Positions 44,940 through 55,378 of a stretch of DNA of 64,000 bases are shown one piece after another. Source of the DNA: Saccharopolyspora hirsuta (GTDB lineage Bacteria > Actinomycetota > Actinomycetes > Mycobacteriales > Pseudonocardiaceae); assembly GCF_008630535.1 (NCBI RefSeq), contig NZ_VWPH01000014.1:124001-188000 (forward strand). The letters run 5' to 3'. The position numbers and the translations under genes are program-made. Position 1 is the first letter of the stretch. Each line of letters begins with the position of its first letter. The notes below the pieces were generated by a model. It saw only the letters and a program-made list of their open reading frames with translations, searched no databases and had not been told where the DNA came from.

Positions 44940-47573
44940 TCAGAACAGCGGATCCGTCGCCGCAGCATCGATTCCCGGTCGCCGGTGCCGCGCCACCGCA
45001 CCGGATCCGCGATCGTCCGATGTGGACGTGAATGCCGTCTGGGAAAGCCGGGAAGGCTCGGTGATCCCGGACACATGCGCTTCGCTGTGCCGCCCCGAGC
45101 GGGTCGCCCCGGCCTCCGCCTCGCCGCGGCGGCCGGTCTCGTAGGCCAGCAGCGCCTCGGTGAGCAGCTCGGCGAGGCCAACCTTCTCCGGGACCCCCGG
45201 ATCGGCCGCGGGCTCCGGTTCCGGAACCGGGAGGTTCGGCTGGGTGTCCTGGTCTGGGAGCTCCGCCTGCGGTGGCTCCGGGGCTTCCGGGGTCTGGTCC
45301 GGTTGGCGGTGCCGGGCGACCGCCTCCGCCGCCTCGGGCTCGTCCGGCTCGGCGCGCCTCCGGGCCCGGCGGCGACCGCCGCGCGGCTGCTCGGGCAGCT
45401 GGAGGCTCGCCCGGATCTCGGCCAGCGACCGGCCGCGCGACCGCCGACCGCCGTTCTCCTCGACCTGGTCGGCGCTGCTCCCGGACGGTTCGCGCTGCTC
45501 GTCCTCGGCGGCTTCGGTGCTGACCGGCTCCGGTGTGCCGTGCCTCGGCGCGCGCTCCTCGGGGTGCCGGTCCGCGGTCGTTTCCGGCTCGACGACCGGC
45601 AGGATCGCGGTGGCGTCCGCGCCACCCGGCGGCGCCGGTTCCGGGTCGGGCTCGGGTTCGGTCTGCCACCCGAGCAGCGGTTCCGATGCGACGGGCAGGT
45701 CGGGGTGGGTGTCCTCCTCGCCGGGCGGTTGGTCCCGGAGCTCCGGGGGCCACCAGTCGGACCGGCCGCTGGTCTCCCCGGCCGGTTCCGGCTCGGCGGA
45801 GTCCGCCAGCACGCCGGACTCCTGGTGCGTGCTGGTCGTCAGGTCGTCGAGCAGCGCGGAGTCGAACACCACGGTCGGTTCGTCCGGAGTTCGCGACCTG
45901 CTCGCCTCCTGCCGCTGGCGGCGCTCTTCGCGCAGCTCAGCGGCCCGGTTGGTGAGCGACTCCATCAGTCGGCGGGCCGCGTCGGCCGCGTCGTCGGACT
46001 CCGGCCGCGGCTTGGGCAGCTCCGGCCCCGAAGCGACGGCGTCCGGCTCGGCCGCTTCGAGCTGAGCACTCCCGGTATCTTCAGCCCCTCGGGCCTCAGC
46101 AGACTCAACCTCGGGGCGCTGAACCTCTGCGGGCTGGGATTCGGGGGCTCCTTGACCGTCGTCACCCCGGGCCTCAGCCGACGCGATCTCGGGGAACCAC
46201 CGGTCTTCGGCCTGGACGTCGGGTCGCCCCTCGCCCGCTCCTGCCTCGGCCAGCTCGACCCGAGCCCCTCGAACTTCGGCCCCTCCAGCCTCAACCGACT
46301 CAGCACTGGGGAACGGGCTTTCGGCCCCGCTGGCCTCAGCCGACTGGACTTCGGAGTGCGGGACCTCGACCGTCCGGGGTTCGACGGCTCGGGGCTGCTG
46401 CTCGTCCGCGGCCTCCGGCGCTGGCTGCGGGCCAGGCGGGGGAACGTCCGGCGGACCCGCTTCGGGCGGTGCCGACTGCGGTCCCCTCGACTGCCGGGGC
46501 ACGGTCACGCACTCCGCGAGCTCCGGGTACTCGGCGAGCAGCCGGACCCGCGCGTGGTGCACCGCAGCGCGCCACCGCCGGTCGGCCGCGTACGCGCCGC
46601 GCAGGGCGCGCAGGGCCTCGGCGAACTCCGCCCCGCGTTCGTGCACCTGGGACAGGGTGTTGAGCGCTTCGGCCAGCAGACCGTCGAGCTTGTGCCGCTC
46701 GGAGATGGCGGCCGTGTCACCGAGCACCCGCAGCGCCGCCGCGTGGTCGCCGTTGGGCAGGTGCACCCGCGTGGCCAGTGCCAGCCCCAACCAGCCGACC
46801 GGTCCGGCCGCAGCAGCGCGCACCGGCTCGGCCAGCACCCGCTCAGCGGCCTCGACGGCCTCGAGCCGGTGGCCGAGCTCCAGCAGCGACTGCACCCGCT
46901 CCAGCACCAGGCAGGTCCGGATCTCACCGCTGTCGGCCGCCGGATCGCCGAGCTCGCCGAGCAGCTCCAGACCCGCGTCGGCGACCTCTGTCGCCTCGGC
47001 GAACTCACCCAGCCGACGGTGGTGCCCAGCGCGGGCCGCGCAGACCCGGGCCCTGAGCAGCCGGGCGGTGTCCCGGTTGCTCTCCCCCGCGCCGTACAGC
47101 CGTTCGGCCTCGTCCAGCGCCTCGGTCCGCGCACCGCCCTGCTCGCGCACCGGCATCGAGGCCGCCAGCGCCAGCAGCGCGTGCGCCCGCAACGACGGTT
47201 CGATCCGCTCCTGCTCCAGCACCGGCCGCAGGATGCGGGCCGCGACCTCCGGGCTGCCCGCGGCGCACGCGCACCACGCCAGCTCGACCCGCAGCTCGGC
47301 GGTCACCTCGGCGTCGCCCGCCGATTCCGCGTCGCGGACCGCGGCGAGGGCCCGGCCGGTGGCCGGGACACCTCGCCCCAACCGGTTCGAGGCGAACAGG
47401 GCGAGCGCTTCCGCGCGCAGCCGTGCCGCCTGGTCACCGGCGCGCCTGGCGAGCGCGACAGCGCGATCGCTGAGCACCAACGCGAGCTCGGGGACCCTCC
47501 ACCGCATCTGGTGCGCGGGTTCGAGGAGTCCTTGCGCCGAGCCTGGGTGTGGTGGACCGGACACGCTCGCCAA
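44940..47573 (-). CDS. TPR-like protein with long disordered tail
   Basis: An 877-residue protein. Residues 1-365 are helical repeats of TPR or SARP-like type (for example RAVALARRAGDQAARLRAEALALFA and LAEALNTLSQVHERGAEFAEALRALRGAYAADRRWRAAVHHARVRLLAE). About 366-877 is low-complexity, dominated by Glu, Pro, Ala and Ser with short Arg-rich patches, and has no recognised domain. The TTG start has GGAGG 6 bases upstream; a GTG three codons later is the alternative. It lies 11 bases after ettA and 140 bases before gdh, in the position where M. tuberculosis has no gene. A scaffold role is possible. Confidence 0.7.
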   Translation of the reverse strand: MASVSGPPHPGSAQGLLEPAHQMRWRVPELALVLSDRAVALARRAGDQAARLRAEALALFASNRLGRGVPATGRALAAVRDAESAGDAEVTAELRVELAWCACAAGSPEVAARILRPVLEQERIEPSLRAHALLALAASMPVREQGGARTEALDEAERLYGAGESNRDTARLLRARVCAARAGHHRRLGEFAEATEVADAGLELLGELGDPAADSGEIRTCLVLERVQSLLELGHRLEAVEAAERVLAEPVRAAAAGPVGWLGLALATRVHLPNGDHAAALRVLGDTAAISERHKLDGLLAEALNTLSQVHERGAEFAEALRALRGAYAADRRWRAAVHHARVRLLAEYPELAECVTVPRQSRGPQSAPPEAGPPDVPPPGPQPAPEAADEQQPRAVEPRTVEVPHSEVQSAEASGAESPFPSAESVEAGGAEVRGARVELAEAGAGEGRPDVQAEDRWFPEIASAEARGDDGQGAPESQPAEVQRPEVESAEARGAEDTGSAQLEAAEPDAVASGPELPKPRPESDDAADAARRLMESLTNRAAELREERRQRQEASRSRTPDEPTVVFDSALLDDLTTSTHQESGVLADSAEPEPAGETSGRSDWWPPELRDQPPGEEDTHPDLPVASEPLLGWQTEPEPDPEPAPPGGADATAILPVVEPETTADRHPEERAPRHGTPEPVSTEAAEDEQREPSGSSADQVEENGGRRSRGRSLAEIRASLQLPEQPRGGRRRARRRAEPDEPEAAEAVARHRQPDQTPEAPEPPQAELPDQDTQPNLPVPEPEPAADPGVPEKVGLAELLTEALLAYETGRRGEAEAGATRSGRHSEAHVSGITEPSRLSQTAFTSTSDDRGSGAVARHRRPGIDAAATDPLF

Positions 47574-47584
47574 GGCGCCTCCGT

Positions 47585-49258
<1,674 letters not shown>

Positions 49259-49330
49259 ACCCCGAATCGTAGTTGCGGCCCGTGTCGGCCCGCGCACGCG
49301 GTCCCCAAGCGGTGCCCGGTCGATCACTGT

Positions 49331-49434
49331 CCCGCCTCTCCGCGATTCGCACAGGTGGTCGTGTTCGCTGTTCGTCTGGCGGTTTCGAGGCTTCTTGTGG
49401 CTGAGTTGCGTCACGGTCCCCTGAGGTGCGGTTG
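49331..49434. repeat. Dispersed 104-nt repeat, copy B
   Basis: Second copy of the element at 8798-8902, in the same orientation, 73 bases upstream of the ettA start. On the minus strand both copies can encode TVTQLSHKKPRNR-like peptides (here) or NVTQLSHKKPRKR (copy A), with some differences synonymous. Confidence 0.8.
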
Positions 49435-49506
49435 AGATGTGTCCCAACCGCTCCCAAAGTCGCTCATCACTCCGCCTCGTCGGCATTCCTGCTCCGACAG
49501 CGGCGG

Positions 49507-49905
49507 TCAACCGCCAGGTGACGCAACGCCCGCGGGTGCCAGCGCCCGCACCTCGGCCTGGGGCGGTGGCTCCGCGCGCGCCAGGTCCAGCCCGACCGCG
49601 CTCGCCTCCACCTCGACGGCGGTGCGCCACTGCCCGCCCGACTCGTACTCGCGGGTGCGCAGCCGACCGGTGGCCACCACCGGATCGCCCTTGGTCAGCG
49701 CCCCGGCCACCCCGTCGGCGAGCCGCCGCCAGCAGTTCACCGTGGTGAGGAAGCGGTCGCCGTCGACCCACTGGGCGGTCCCCTGGTCGAACCGGCGCGA
49801 GGTGGCCGCCACCCGGAAGCTGACCAGCCGGTTGCCGCCCGCGGTCTCGCGTACGACCGGTTCCGTGATGACGTAGCCGACCACGGTCACCTGGGTCTCG
49901 AACAT
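49507..49905 (-). CDS. ssb: Single-stranded DNA-binding protein (second SSB type)
   Basis: A 132-residue OB-fold SSB: MFETQVTVVGYVITEPVVRETAGGNRLVSFRVAATSRRFD, then WVDGDRFLTTVNCWRRLADGVAGALTKGDPVVATGRLRTREYE. The tail is short and lacks the acidic DDDIPF-type tip needed to recruit repair partners, so this is the accessory SSB kind, as Rv2478c beside ettA. Binds single-stranded DNA during transformation or repair (inference). Confidence 0.92.
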   Translation of the reverse strand: MFETQVTVVGYVITEPVVRETAGGNRLVSFRVAATSRRFDQGTAQWVDGDRFLTTVNCWRRLADGVAGALTKGDPVVATGRLRTREYESGGQWRTAVEVEASAVGLDLARAEPPPQAEVRALAPAGVASPGG

Positions 49906-50060
49906 CTCCGTCGCCCTCCGTTCCGCGCAGCGCTCGACCGGCGCTGCTGCCTCGGGAATTCGCGGCCGGTCCTCCGGCCACCACCCGAGGTTGCCGGAAG
50001 ATCGCCACTCAGCGCGACGGATTTACCACCCTCCGTGCGGATTCCGGCCGATCGGCCAGG

Positions 50061-52121
50061 TCAACTACTCCGCTGGTTGTCCTTCTCGGCGAGTCGTCTG
50101 AGCATCTCGTTGTAGGCGTTCAGCTCCGCGTCGCCGTCCGCATCGGCCTTCCGGTCGATCCTGCGCGCGGCGCGGTTGTCCGCCCGCGACCACTGGACCA
50201 GCAGCGCGAGCATCACCACCACCAGCGGGACCTCGCCGGACGCCCACGCCAGCCCGCCGCCCAGCCGCTGGTCGGCGAGCAGGTCGGTCATCCACCCCAG
50301 GTCGAGGCCGCGGTAGAAGTCCCCGCCGATCACGGTGGAGGACATCATCAGCGCGATCCCGAAGAAGGCGTGGAACGGCATGGAGGCGAAGACCAGCCCG
50401 ACCTTGCCCATCGGCGGCAGCGGCCGCGGCGCCGGGTCCACGCCGATCACCGGCCAGTAGAAGATGTAGCCGACCAGCAGGAAGTGCGCGTTCATCGCCA
50501 GGTGCGCCCAGTGCTGCGTCAGCGCGACGTCGAACAGGCCGGTGAAGTACAGGGCGTAGAACGAGCCCACGAACAGCACCAGGGCGACGATCGGGTTGGT
50601 CAGCACCCGCGTGACCGGCGAGTGCACGAAGGCCAGCAGCCACTCCCGCGGCCCCGGCGGCTGCTCCTTGCCCGCGGGCTTGAACACCCGCAGCGCCAGC
50701 GACGTCGGACCGGCCAGCACCAGGAACACCGGCGCCAGCATGGACAGCAGCATGTGCTGGCCCATGTGCACGCTGAACACCGCGGGCGCGTACTTGCCGA
50801 TCCCGGACGAGGTCGCCACCAGCAGCGTCGCGCAGCCGCACAGCCAGGCGATGGTCCGCCCGACCGGCCAGCTGTCGCCGCGCTGCCGCAACCGGCGCAC
50901 GCCCAGCAGGTACAGCGCGGCCAAGGCCAGCGCGAGCGTGCCGTAGACCAGGTCGAACCGGCCGTCGAACAGCAGCCGGAACGCGGTCGGCGGCTCCGGC
51001 AGCGGGTAGCCGATCAGCAGCTCGGCCCGGTCCGGGATGTCCCTGGTCACCCCGTCCGGCGGCGGGGTGCGCCCGAGCGCGACGGCGATGCCGATCGTGG
51101 CGAACATGACCAGCGCCTCGACCGCGCCGAGGCGCAGCAGCGCGGCCACCCCGGCGCGCTCCTCGATGCGCTGCACCGCGCTGCGCCGCTGGAAGTAGCC
51201 GAAGACGCCGAGCACCACCAGAGCGGCGATCTTGAGCAGCATCAGCAGGCCGTAGGTGGTGGTGAACAGCTGCTCCGGGGTCATCCGCACGAACGCGTTG
51301 ATCAACCCGGACAGCGCCATCGCCACCCACGACACCAGCGCGATCAGCGAGTACCGCCGCGCGACCACCGGCAGGTGCGCGCCCCGGCGGGCGGCGTGCG
51401 CCACCAGCGCGACCAGGCCGCCGACCCACAGCGCCGCGCCGAAGAGGTGGAACAGCAGGCTGTTGGTGGCGACGTCGTGCGAACCGCCGGAAGCGGAGTG
51501 ACCGGTGGCGACCACCGGGAACAGGGCCAGCAGGCTCAGGCCGAAGGTGACCACCGTCCAGCCCCACGACAGCACGGTCCGGCAGGCCAGCACGACCACG
51601 AACGCGACGACCGCGGTGATCAGCCACGCCTTGGCCTGCTCCAGCGCGTCCACCAGGCCGAACAGGACCTCGGTGTTGAGCACGTCGCCGACCGGCCGCC
51701 CGGTGGCGTCAGCGGCGAGGAACGGCACCACCAGGACCGCACCCACGCACCACACGGCGGCCGCCCAGCCCGCCGTGCGGACCGCGGCGTACCCGTCCGC
51801 GGCCAGCGCTCCCGAGCGCTGCGCGGGGATGCAGAACGCGGCGAACAGCAGCGACCCGATGCACACGACCGCGCCGGATTCGGCGATCACCCGGACGACC
51901 GGCAACCCGTACTGCGTCAGCGGCCCCGGATCCGGCAACCCCAGCAGGGCGTAGGAAGCGCCTGCGGAGAGAGCGGTGAGCGCGGCGGCGACGATGGCCG
52001 CCAGCACTGCGGCGGTGACGATCAGCACGCCCACGGAGCTGGACGGGCCGCGCCGTGCCGGTTCGTTTTCCAGAGCGGTCTCGGGTGGCACAAACCGAGC
52101 GTAACCGCCGATTTGAATCAT
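50061..52121 (-). CDS. CopD-CtaG fusion membrane protein
   Basis: A 686-residue protein with about 16 membrane segments. The N-terminal half resembles CopD copper-resistance proteins (HLFGAALWVGGLVALVAHAAR) and the C-terminal half CtaG/Caa3 oxidase assembly proteins (SVHMGQHMLLSMLAPVFLVLAGP and FYALYFTGLFDVALTQHWAHLAMNAHFLLVGYIFYWPVIGVDP), with metal-ligand histidines in both. It probably moves copper for cytochrome oxidase assembly, like M. tuberculosis Rv0102. The start could instead be a GTG 11 codons later (VPPETALENEPA). It is divergent from the lipoprotein gene. Confidence 0.88.
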   Translation of the reverse strand: MIQIGGYARFVPPETALENEPARRGPSSSVGVLIVTAAVLAAIVAAALTALSAGASYALLGLPDPGPLTQYGLPVVRVIAESGAVVCIGSLLFAAFCIPAQRSGALAADGYAAVRTAGWAAAVWCVGAVLVVPFLAADATGRPVGDVLNTEVLFGLVDALEQAKAWLITAVVAFVVVLACRTVLSWGWTVVTFGLSLLALFPVVATGHSASGGSHDVATNSLLFHLFGAALWVGGLVALVAHAARRGAHLPVVARRYSLIALVSWVAMALSGLINAFVRMTPEQLFTTTYGLLMLLKIAALVVLGVFGYFQRRSAVQRIEERAGVAALLRLGAVEALVMFATIGIAVALGRTPPPDGVTRDIPDRAELLIGYPLPEPPTAFRLLFDGRFDLVYGTLALALAALYLLGVRRLRQRGDSWPVGRTIAWLCGCATLLVATSSGIGKYAPAVFSVHMGQHMLLSMLAPVFLVLAGPTSLALRVFKPAGKEQPPGPREWLLAFVHSPVTRVLTNPIVALVLFVGSFYALYFTGLFDVALTQHWAHLAMNAHFLLVGYIFYWPVIGVDPAPRPLPPMGKVGLVFASMPFHAFFGIALMMSSTVIGGDFYRGLDLGWMTDLLADQRLGGGLAWASGEVPLVVVMLALLVQWSRADNRAARRIDRKADADGDAELNAYNEMLRRLAEKDNQRSS

Positions 52122-52184
52122 TCAGTTCGCAGGCCGCCCGGTCGACGCGTGATCTCCGACCGGGGCGACCGCTACGGTTACGCC

Positions 52185-52748
52185 GTGACCGTCGTCCGTC
52201 GCTGTGCGCTCATGGCGCCGATGCTGCTCCTGTGCACCGCCACCGCCTGTTCCCCGCCGGTGCCCGGCGAGCCGGTTCCGGCCGCCGGGTTCCGCGACGA
52301 ACCGACGACGAGCTCCGCCGGTCAGACCAACGTCACGTCCCCGCGCGATGCGGCCGGGATCGACCCGTGCACCCTGCTGACCCCGCAGGACCTGGCGGCG
52401 CTCGGCGGCCCCGTGGGCCCGCCCCACCCGGACCAGCCGGTGCCGGGCGCGTGCTCCCACGCGCTGACCAGCGGACCGGAGAACGCCGCCGCGGCGGGCT
52501 TCTACGACCCGCTCCGGGTGGTCGCCGAGCGCCAGCCGCGCGGGGTGGCGGTCGAGGTCGAGGGCCGATCGGCGTGGCTGTACTGCGAACTGGTCGACGC
52601 GCACCAGACGTGCACGGCGGCCACCGAGCTCGGACCGGACCGCTCCCTGCTGACCATGCTGACCCTCCGGGACGCCTCCGCCGCGGACACCACCGACCAC
52701 CTGTTCGGGTTGACCACGGCGGCGTTGCACCGCCTTCCCAAGTCCTGA
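52185..52748 (+). CDS. DUF3558-type lipoprotein
   Basis: A 187-residue secreted lipoprotein. A signal peptide with lipobox (MLLLCTATAC, Cys at about residue 22) is followed by a Pro/Thr linker and a domain starting DPCTLLTPQDLAALGG, the DUF3558 hallmark, with further cysteines (PGACSHAL, LYCELVDAHQTC). Found widely in Pseudonocardiales and mycobacteria; role unknown. GTG 52185 is in the usual place for the signal peptide. Confidence 0.85.
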   Translation: MTVVRRCALMAPMLLLCTATACSPPVPGEPVPAAGFRDEPTTSSAGQTNVTSPRDAAGIDPCTLLTPQDLAALGGPVGPPHPDQPVPGACSHALTSGPENAAAAGFYDPLRVVAERQPRGVAVEVEGRSAWLYCELVDAHQTCTAATELGPDRSLLTMLTLRDASAADTTDHLFGLTTAALHRLPKS

Positions 52749-52754
52749 CCTGCG

Positions 52755-52771
52755 GTAACGTTCGCCGTTAC
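52755..52771 (+). terminator. Short hairpin after lipoprotein gene
   Basis: GTAACG pairs with CGTTAC around TTCGC, 6 bases after the stop. A compact hairpin that may end the lipoprotein transcript; no T-run follows. Confidence 0.45.
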
Positions 52772-52886
52772 GGTTCCGGTTGTCGATCAGCTTGCCGTTC
52801 GGTACCGGCTCGGCAACGGTGCGGCGTCGATGCCACGGGCCCGACCGCGTACCGCTACCCTGCATGCTTGCAGCTCAGCGGAACAT

Positions 52887-52960
52887 GCCCCCATAGCTCA
52901 GCTGGATAGAGCAAAGGACTTCTAATCCTTAGGTCGCAGGTTCGAGTCCTGCTGGGGGCG
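52887..52960 (+). tRNA. tRNA-Arg (TCT anticodon)
   Basis: A 74-nt cloverleaf: acceptor stem GCCCCCA/TGGGGGC with discriminator G, anticodon stem AGGA/TCCT around loop CTTCTAA giving TCT, and T-loop GTTCGAGTC. CCA is not encoded. Confidence 0.95.
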
Positions 52961-52970
52961 CACGAGCGGT

Positions 52971-53005
52971 GGGGGTTGATCCACTTCGGATCAGCCCCCT
53001 TCTTC
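52971..53005 (+). terminator. tRNA-Arg intrinsic terminator
   Basis: GGGGGTTGATCC pairs with GGATCAGCCCCC around ACTTC (52971-52999, one G-T pair), followed by TTCTTCGT. It is the clearest intrinsic terminator in the window. Confidence 0.8.
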
Positions 53006-53126
53006 GTGCGCGGAACATCTCGTCGGTGAAGCGGGTTCCTGGGTGTGAACGTTCGGGTCTCGGCCGGGCGCGGCGACCGCTGCGGGGCGATGGTCGAGGC
53101 GTTGCGCACCTGCCAGGAGGGCGATC

Positions 53127-53558
53127 ATGACCGCTTCCCCGTTCGATCCGCGCGAGTTGCTCGCGGAGAGCCGACTCGGCGTGCTCGCCACGATCAAGTC
53201 CAGCGGGCTGCCGCAGCTCTCCCCCGTCATGCCCTACTACGACCCGCAGGCCGAGGTCCTGCTCATCTCGACGTCGGAGGGGTTGGCCAAGACGGCGAAC
53301 CTGCGCCGGGATCCGCGGGCCGCGCTGGAGGTCACCAGCTCCGACGGGTTGTCCTGGGCCACCGCCGAGGGTTCGGTGACGCTCACCGGGCCGGGCACCG
53401 ATCCGCACGGGCCCGAGGTCGGGGCGCTGGTGGACTACTACCGGCGCGCCGCGGGCGAGCACCCGGACTGGGACGAGTACCGGTCGGTGATGGTGGCTGA
53501 CCGGCGGGTGCTGATCACCATGGCTGTCGAGCGCGTCTACGGCGCCACCATCCGCTGA
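53127..53558 (+). CDS. PPOX-class F420/FMN-dependent oxidoreductase
   Basis: A 143-residue split-barrel flavin/F420-binding protein of the pyridoxamine-phosphate-oxidase-like class (TIGR03618-type): LLAESRLGVLATIKSSGLPQLSPVMPYYD, then ISTSEGLAKTANLRRDPRAALEVTSSDG. It reduces or oxidises an unknown small molecule. GGAGGGCGATC precedes the ATG. Confidence 0.85.
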   Translation: MTASPFDPRELLAESRLGVLATIKSSGLPQLSPVMPYYDPQAEVLLISTSEGLAKTANLRRDPRAALEVTSSDGLSWATAEGSVTLTGPGTDPHGPEVGALVDYYRRAAGEHPDWDEYRSVMVADRRVLITMAVERVYGATIR

Positions 53559-53615
53559 GCATCGCTCAGGCGAACGGGAGACCGCCCCTGGAAGCCCGCT
53601 GCACGCATCGACGAC

Positions 53616-54173
53616 CTACCGAACGGCGTAGGTGAGCTGCACCATCCCGTTGCTGAAGCGGCGCTCCCGCTCCAGGGCGAGGTCGATGCGGAGCCCGTCC
53701 GGCAGGACCGGTGCGCCTCCTCCGACGACGACGGGGCAGATCAGGAGCTGGACCACGTCGACGAGGCCGAGCCGGAGGGCGCTGTGGGCCAGGGTCGGTC
53801 CTTCCACCGTCAGGTCCCCGGGCGCTTCCGACCGGGCCTGCTCCACCACCTCGGGCGTCAGCTCCCGCTCCAGCCTGGTGCGCTCCGTCCAGACCTCGGG
53901 GAGGGTGGCGGAGAAGACGATCTTCTGCGCGGCCTGCCAGGTGGCCGCGAACACCGCCGACTCCGGGGTTTGGGCGGCGAAGGCGGGGTCGGTCTCCCAG
54001 CCCGCCATCTCCTCGTAGATCCGCCGCCCGTAGAGGTAGGTGCTCACCTCGCCCATGTCCGCGTTGATCGCCGCGATGACCTCCTCGCCCGGGTAGGCCC
54101 AGGAGTAGTCGCCCTGGGCGTCGGTGTTGTAGCCGTCCAGCGAGGACACGACCGAGTAGATGATCCGGGACAT
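53616..54173 (-). CDS. Dihydrofolate reductase-like (RibD C-terminal) protein
   Basis: A 185-residue protein of the RibD C-terminal/dihydrofolate-reductase-like fold: MSRIIYSVVSSLDGYN, EVSTYLYGRRIYEEM and DLTVEGPTLAHSALRLGLVDVVQLLICPVVVGGG. Such stand-alone proteins are NAD(P)H-dependent reductases of unknown substrate. ATG 54173 follows GGAAGGGG. It converges with the flavin protein gene. Confidence 0.88.
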   Translation of the reverse strand: MSRIIYSVVSSLDGYNTDAQGDYSWAYPGEEVIAAINADMGEVSTYLYGRRIYEEMAGWETDPAFAAQTPESAVFAATWQAAQKIVFSATLPEVWTERTRLERELTPEVVEQARSEAPGDLTVEGPTLAHSALRLGLVDVVQLLICPVVVGGGAPVLPDGLRIDLALERERRFSNGMVQLTYAVR

Positions 54174-54325
54174 CGACGAACCCCTTCCGCTCGAACCGAG
54201 GAACCTGCAGTGCAGACCACCGCGGCGGGCGAAGGTCATCGGTCGGGTCAGAACGAGTCGAGCGCGGCGTCCAGTTCGGCGAAGCGGGTGACCTCTCGCA
54301 TGTTACTGGACGGTAGCACCGCTGG

Positions 54326-55266
54326 TCAGAAGAGCGGCGGGACGCACGAGGCGCGCAGCTCCCCGCGGATCGAGATCTGCCCGTCCCTCCCGGCCACGAA
54401 CACCATGCTCAGCGTCGGCGAGCCCGGTCCGGTTTCGGCCGGGCGGTAGTCGACTTCCGCCCACCGGGCCGATCCGTCGACCGCCCCCTCCCGGACCTCG
54501 AACCGCCAGTCCGGCCCAGCGGCGGCGCGCAGCCGTTCGACGGTTCCGCCGATATCGCCCCGCACCTCCCAGCCGGTCGGCTCCCCGAGGGACTTGCTCC
54601 AGCCGAGCCCGTCCTCCCCCGGTCATCACGGCAGCTGGGCGGGTCGAACCGCTCCCAACCGATCGGCTCGAACGACGGCGCGGGAACTCCCGACGCCGCG
54701 GCGAACGAGTAGGCAGCGGCCCGCCCCTCCGCAACCCCGTCCTCCAGCGTGCGACGCTGCACTTCGGTCCACTGCGGACCGTTGAACTCCGCGCTGATCG
54801 GGGACCGTCCGTGGTCGTCGACCTTGCACGAGGTCTCCGAGACGACCTCGATGCTGAGCCCGCCGGGGCGGGGAAGCGCCCACAGCGCGAGGTCGGTGGA
54901 TTCCGGGGCCCGGCTCCGCTCGTCCGGGCTGACGCTCACCAGCACCGCGCCGTCGGGCTCGCTCGGCGTGTAGGGCTGCCAGCCCGCACGCATGCCCGCC
55001 TCGATCAGCGCTTCTGACAGCTGCTTCGGATCGCCTTGCAGTTCGGCGGAAGCATGCCAGTACCACGGTTTGTGGATGTCGGCGATGCTCGACCGGCAGT
55101 CGGTGCCCTGGAACTCCACCTCGACGTGCGGGGCCACCGGGCGCAGCGCCGCGAGCACCTTGTCCTGGACCTGCGGTGGCACATCGGGCGGGATCAGGCC
55201 GCACCCGGCGACCAGCGCACCGACCAGCACCACGACTCCGACGCATTCTCCCCCAGCTGTTCCCAT
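54326..55266 (-). pseudogene. Lipoprotein gene interrupted by a frameshift
   Basis: The start encodes a lipoprotein signal (VVVLVGALVAGCGLIPPDV, lipobox LVAGC) and a domain with VEVEFQGTDCRSSIADIHKPWYW, LSEALIEAGMRAGWQPY and IGWERFDPPSC. After about residue 215, near 54617-54627, the frame runs on as Arg/Ser/Gly nonsense to 54409. Another minus frame continues sensibly as GEDGLGWSKSLGEPTGWEV, then DWRFEVREGAVDG, ending at 54326. A single missing base in a C/G run (CCGGGGGA on the minus strand) explains this. It is a recent pseudogene, a sequencing error or, less likely, programmed frameshifting. Family not recognised. Confidence 0.7.
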
Positions 55267-55378
55267 CGCGCCGATTCTCGCCCGGAATCGGCGCGTGCAC
55301 TGGCGTTTTCGCGGGAAGTCGACCGCGTATCCCGTCCGGCAGATGTGCCCGGCTCGGGTCTTCGGCGATGCTGGCGGG

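Noticed and set aside
54248-54301. Minus-strand 17-codon frame MREVTRFAELDAALDSF
   Set aside because: It reads like the end of a protein but is too short to support; it may be a remnant between the lipoprotein and reductase genes.
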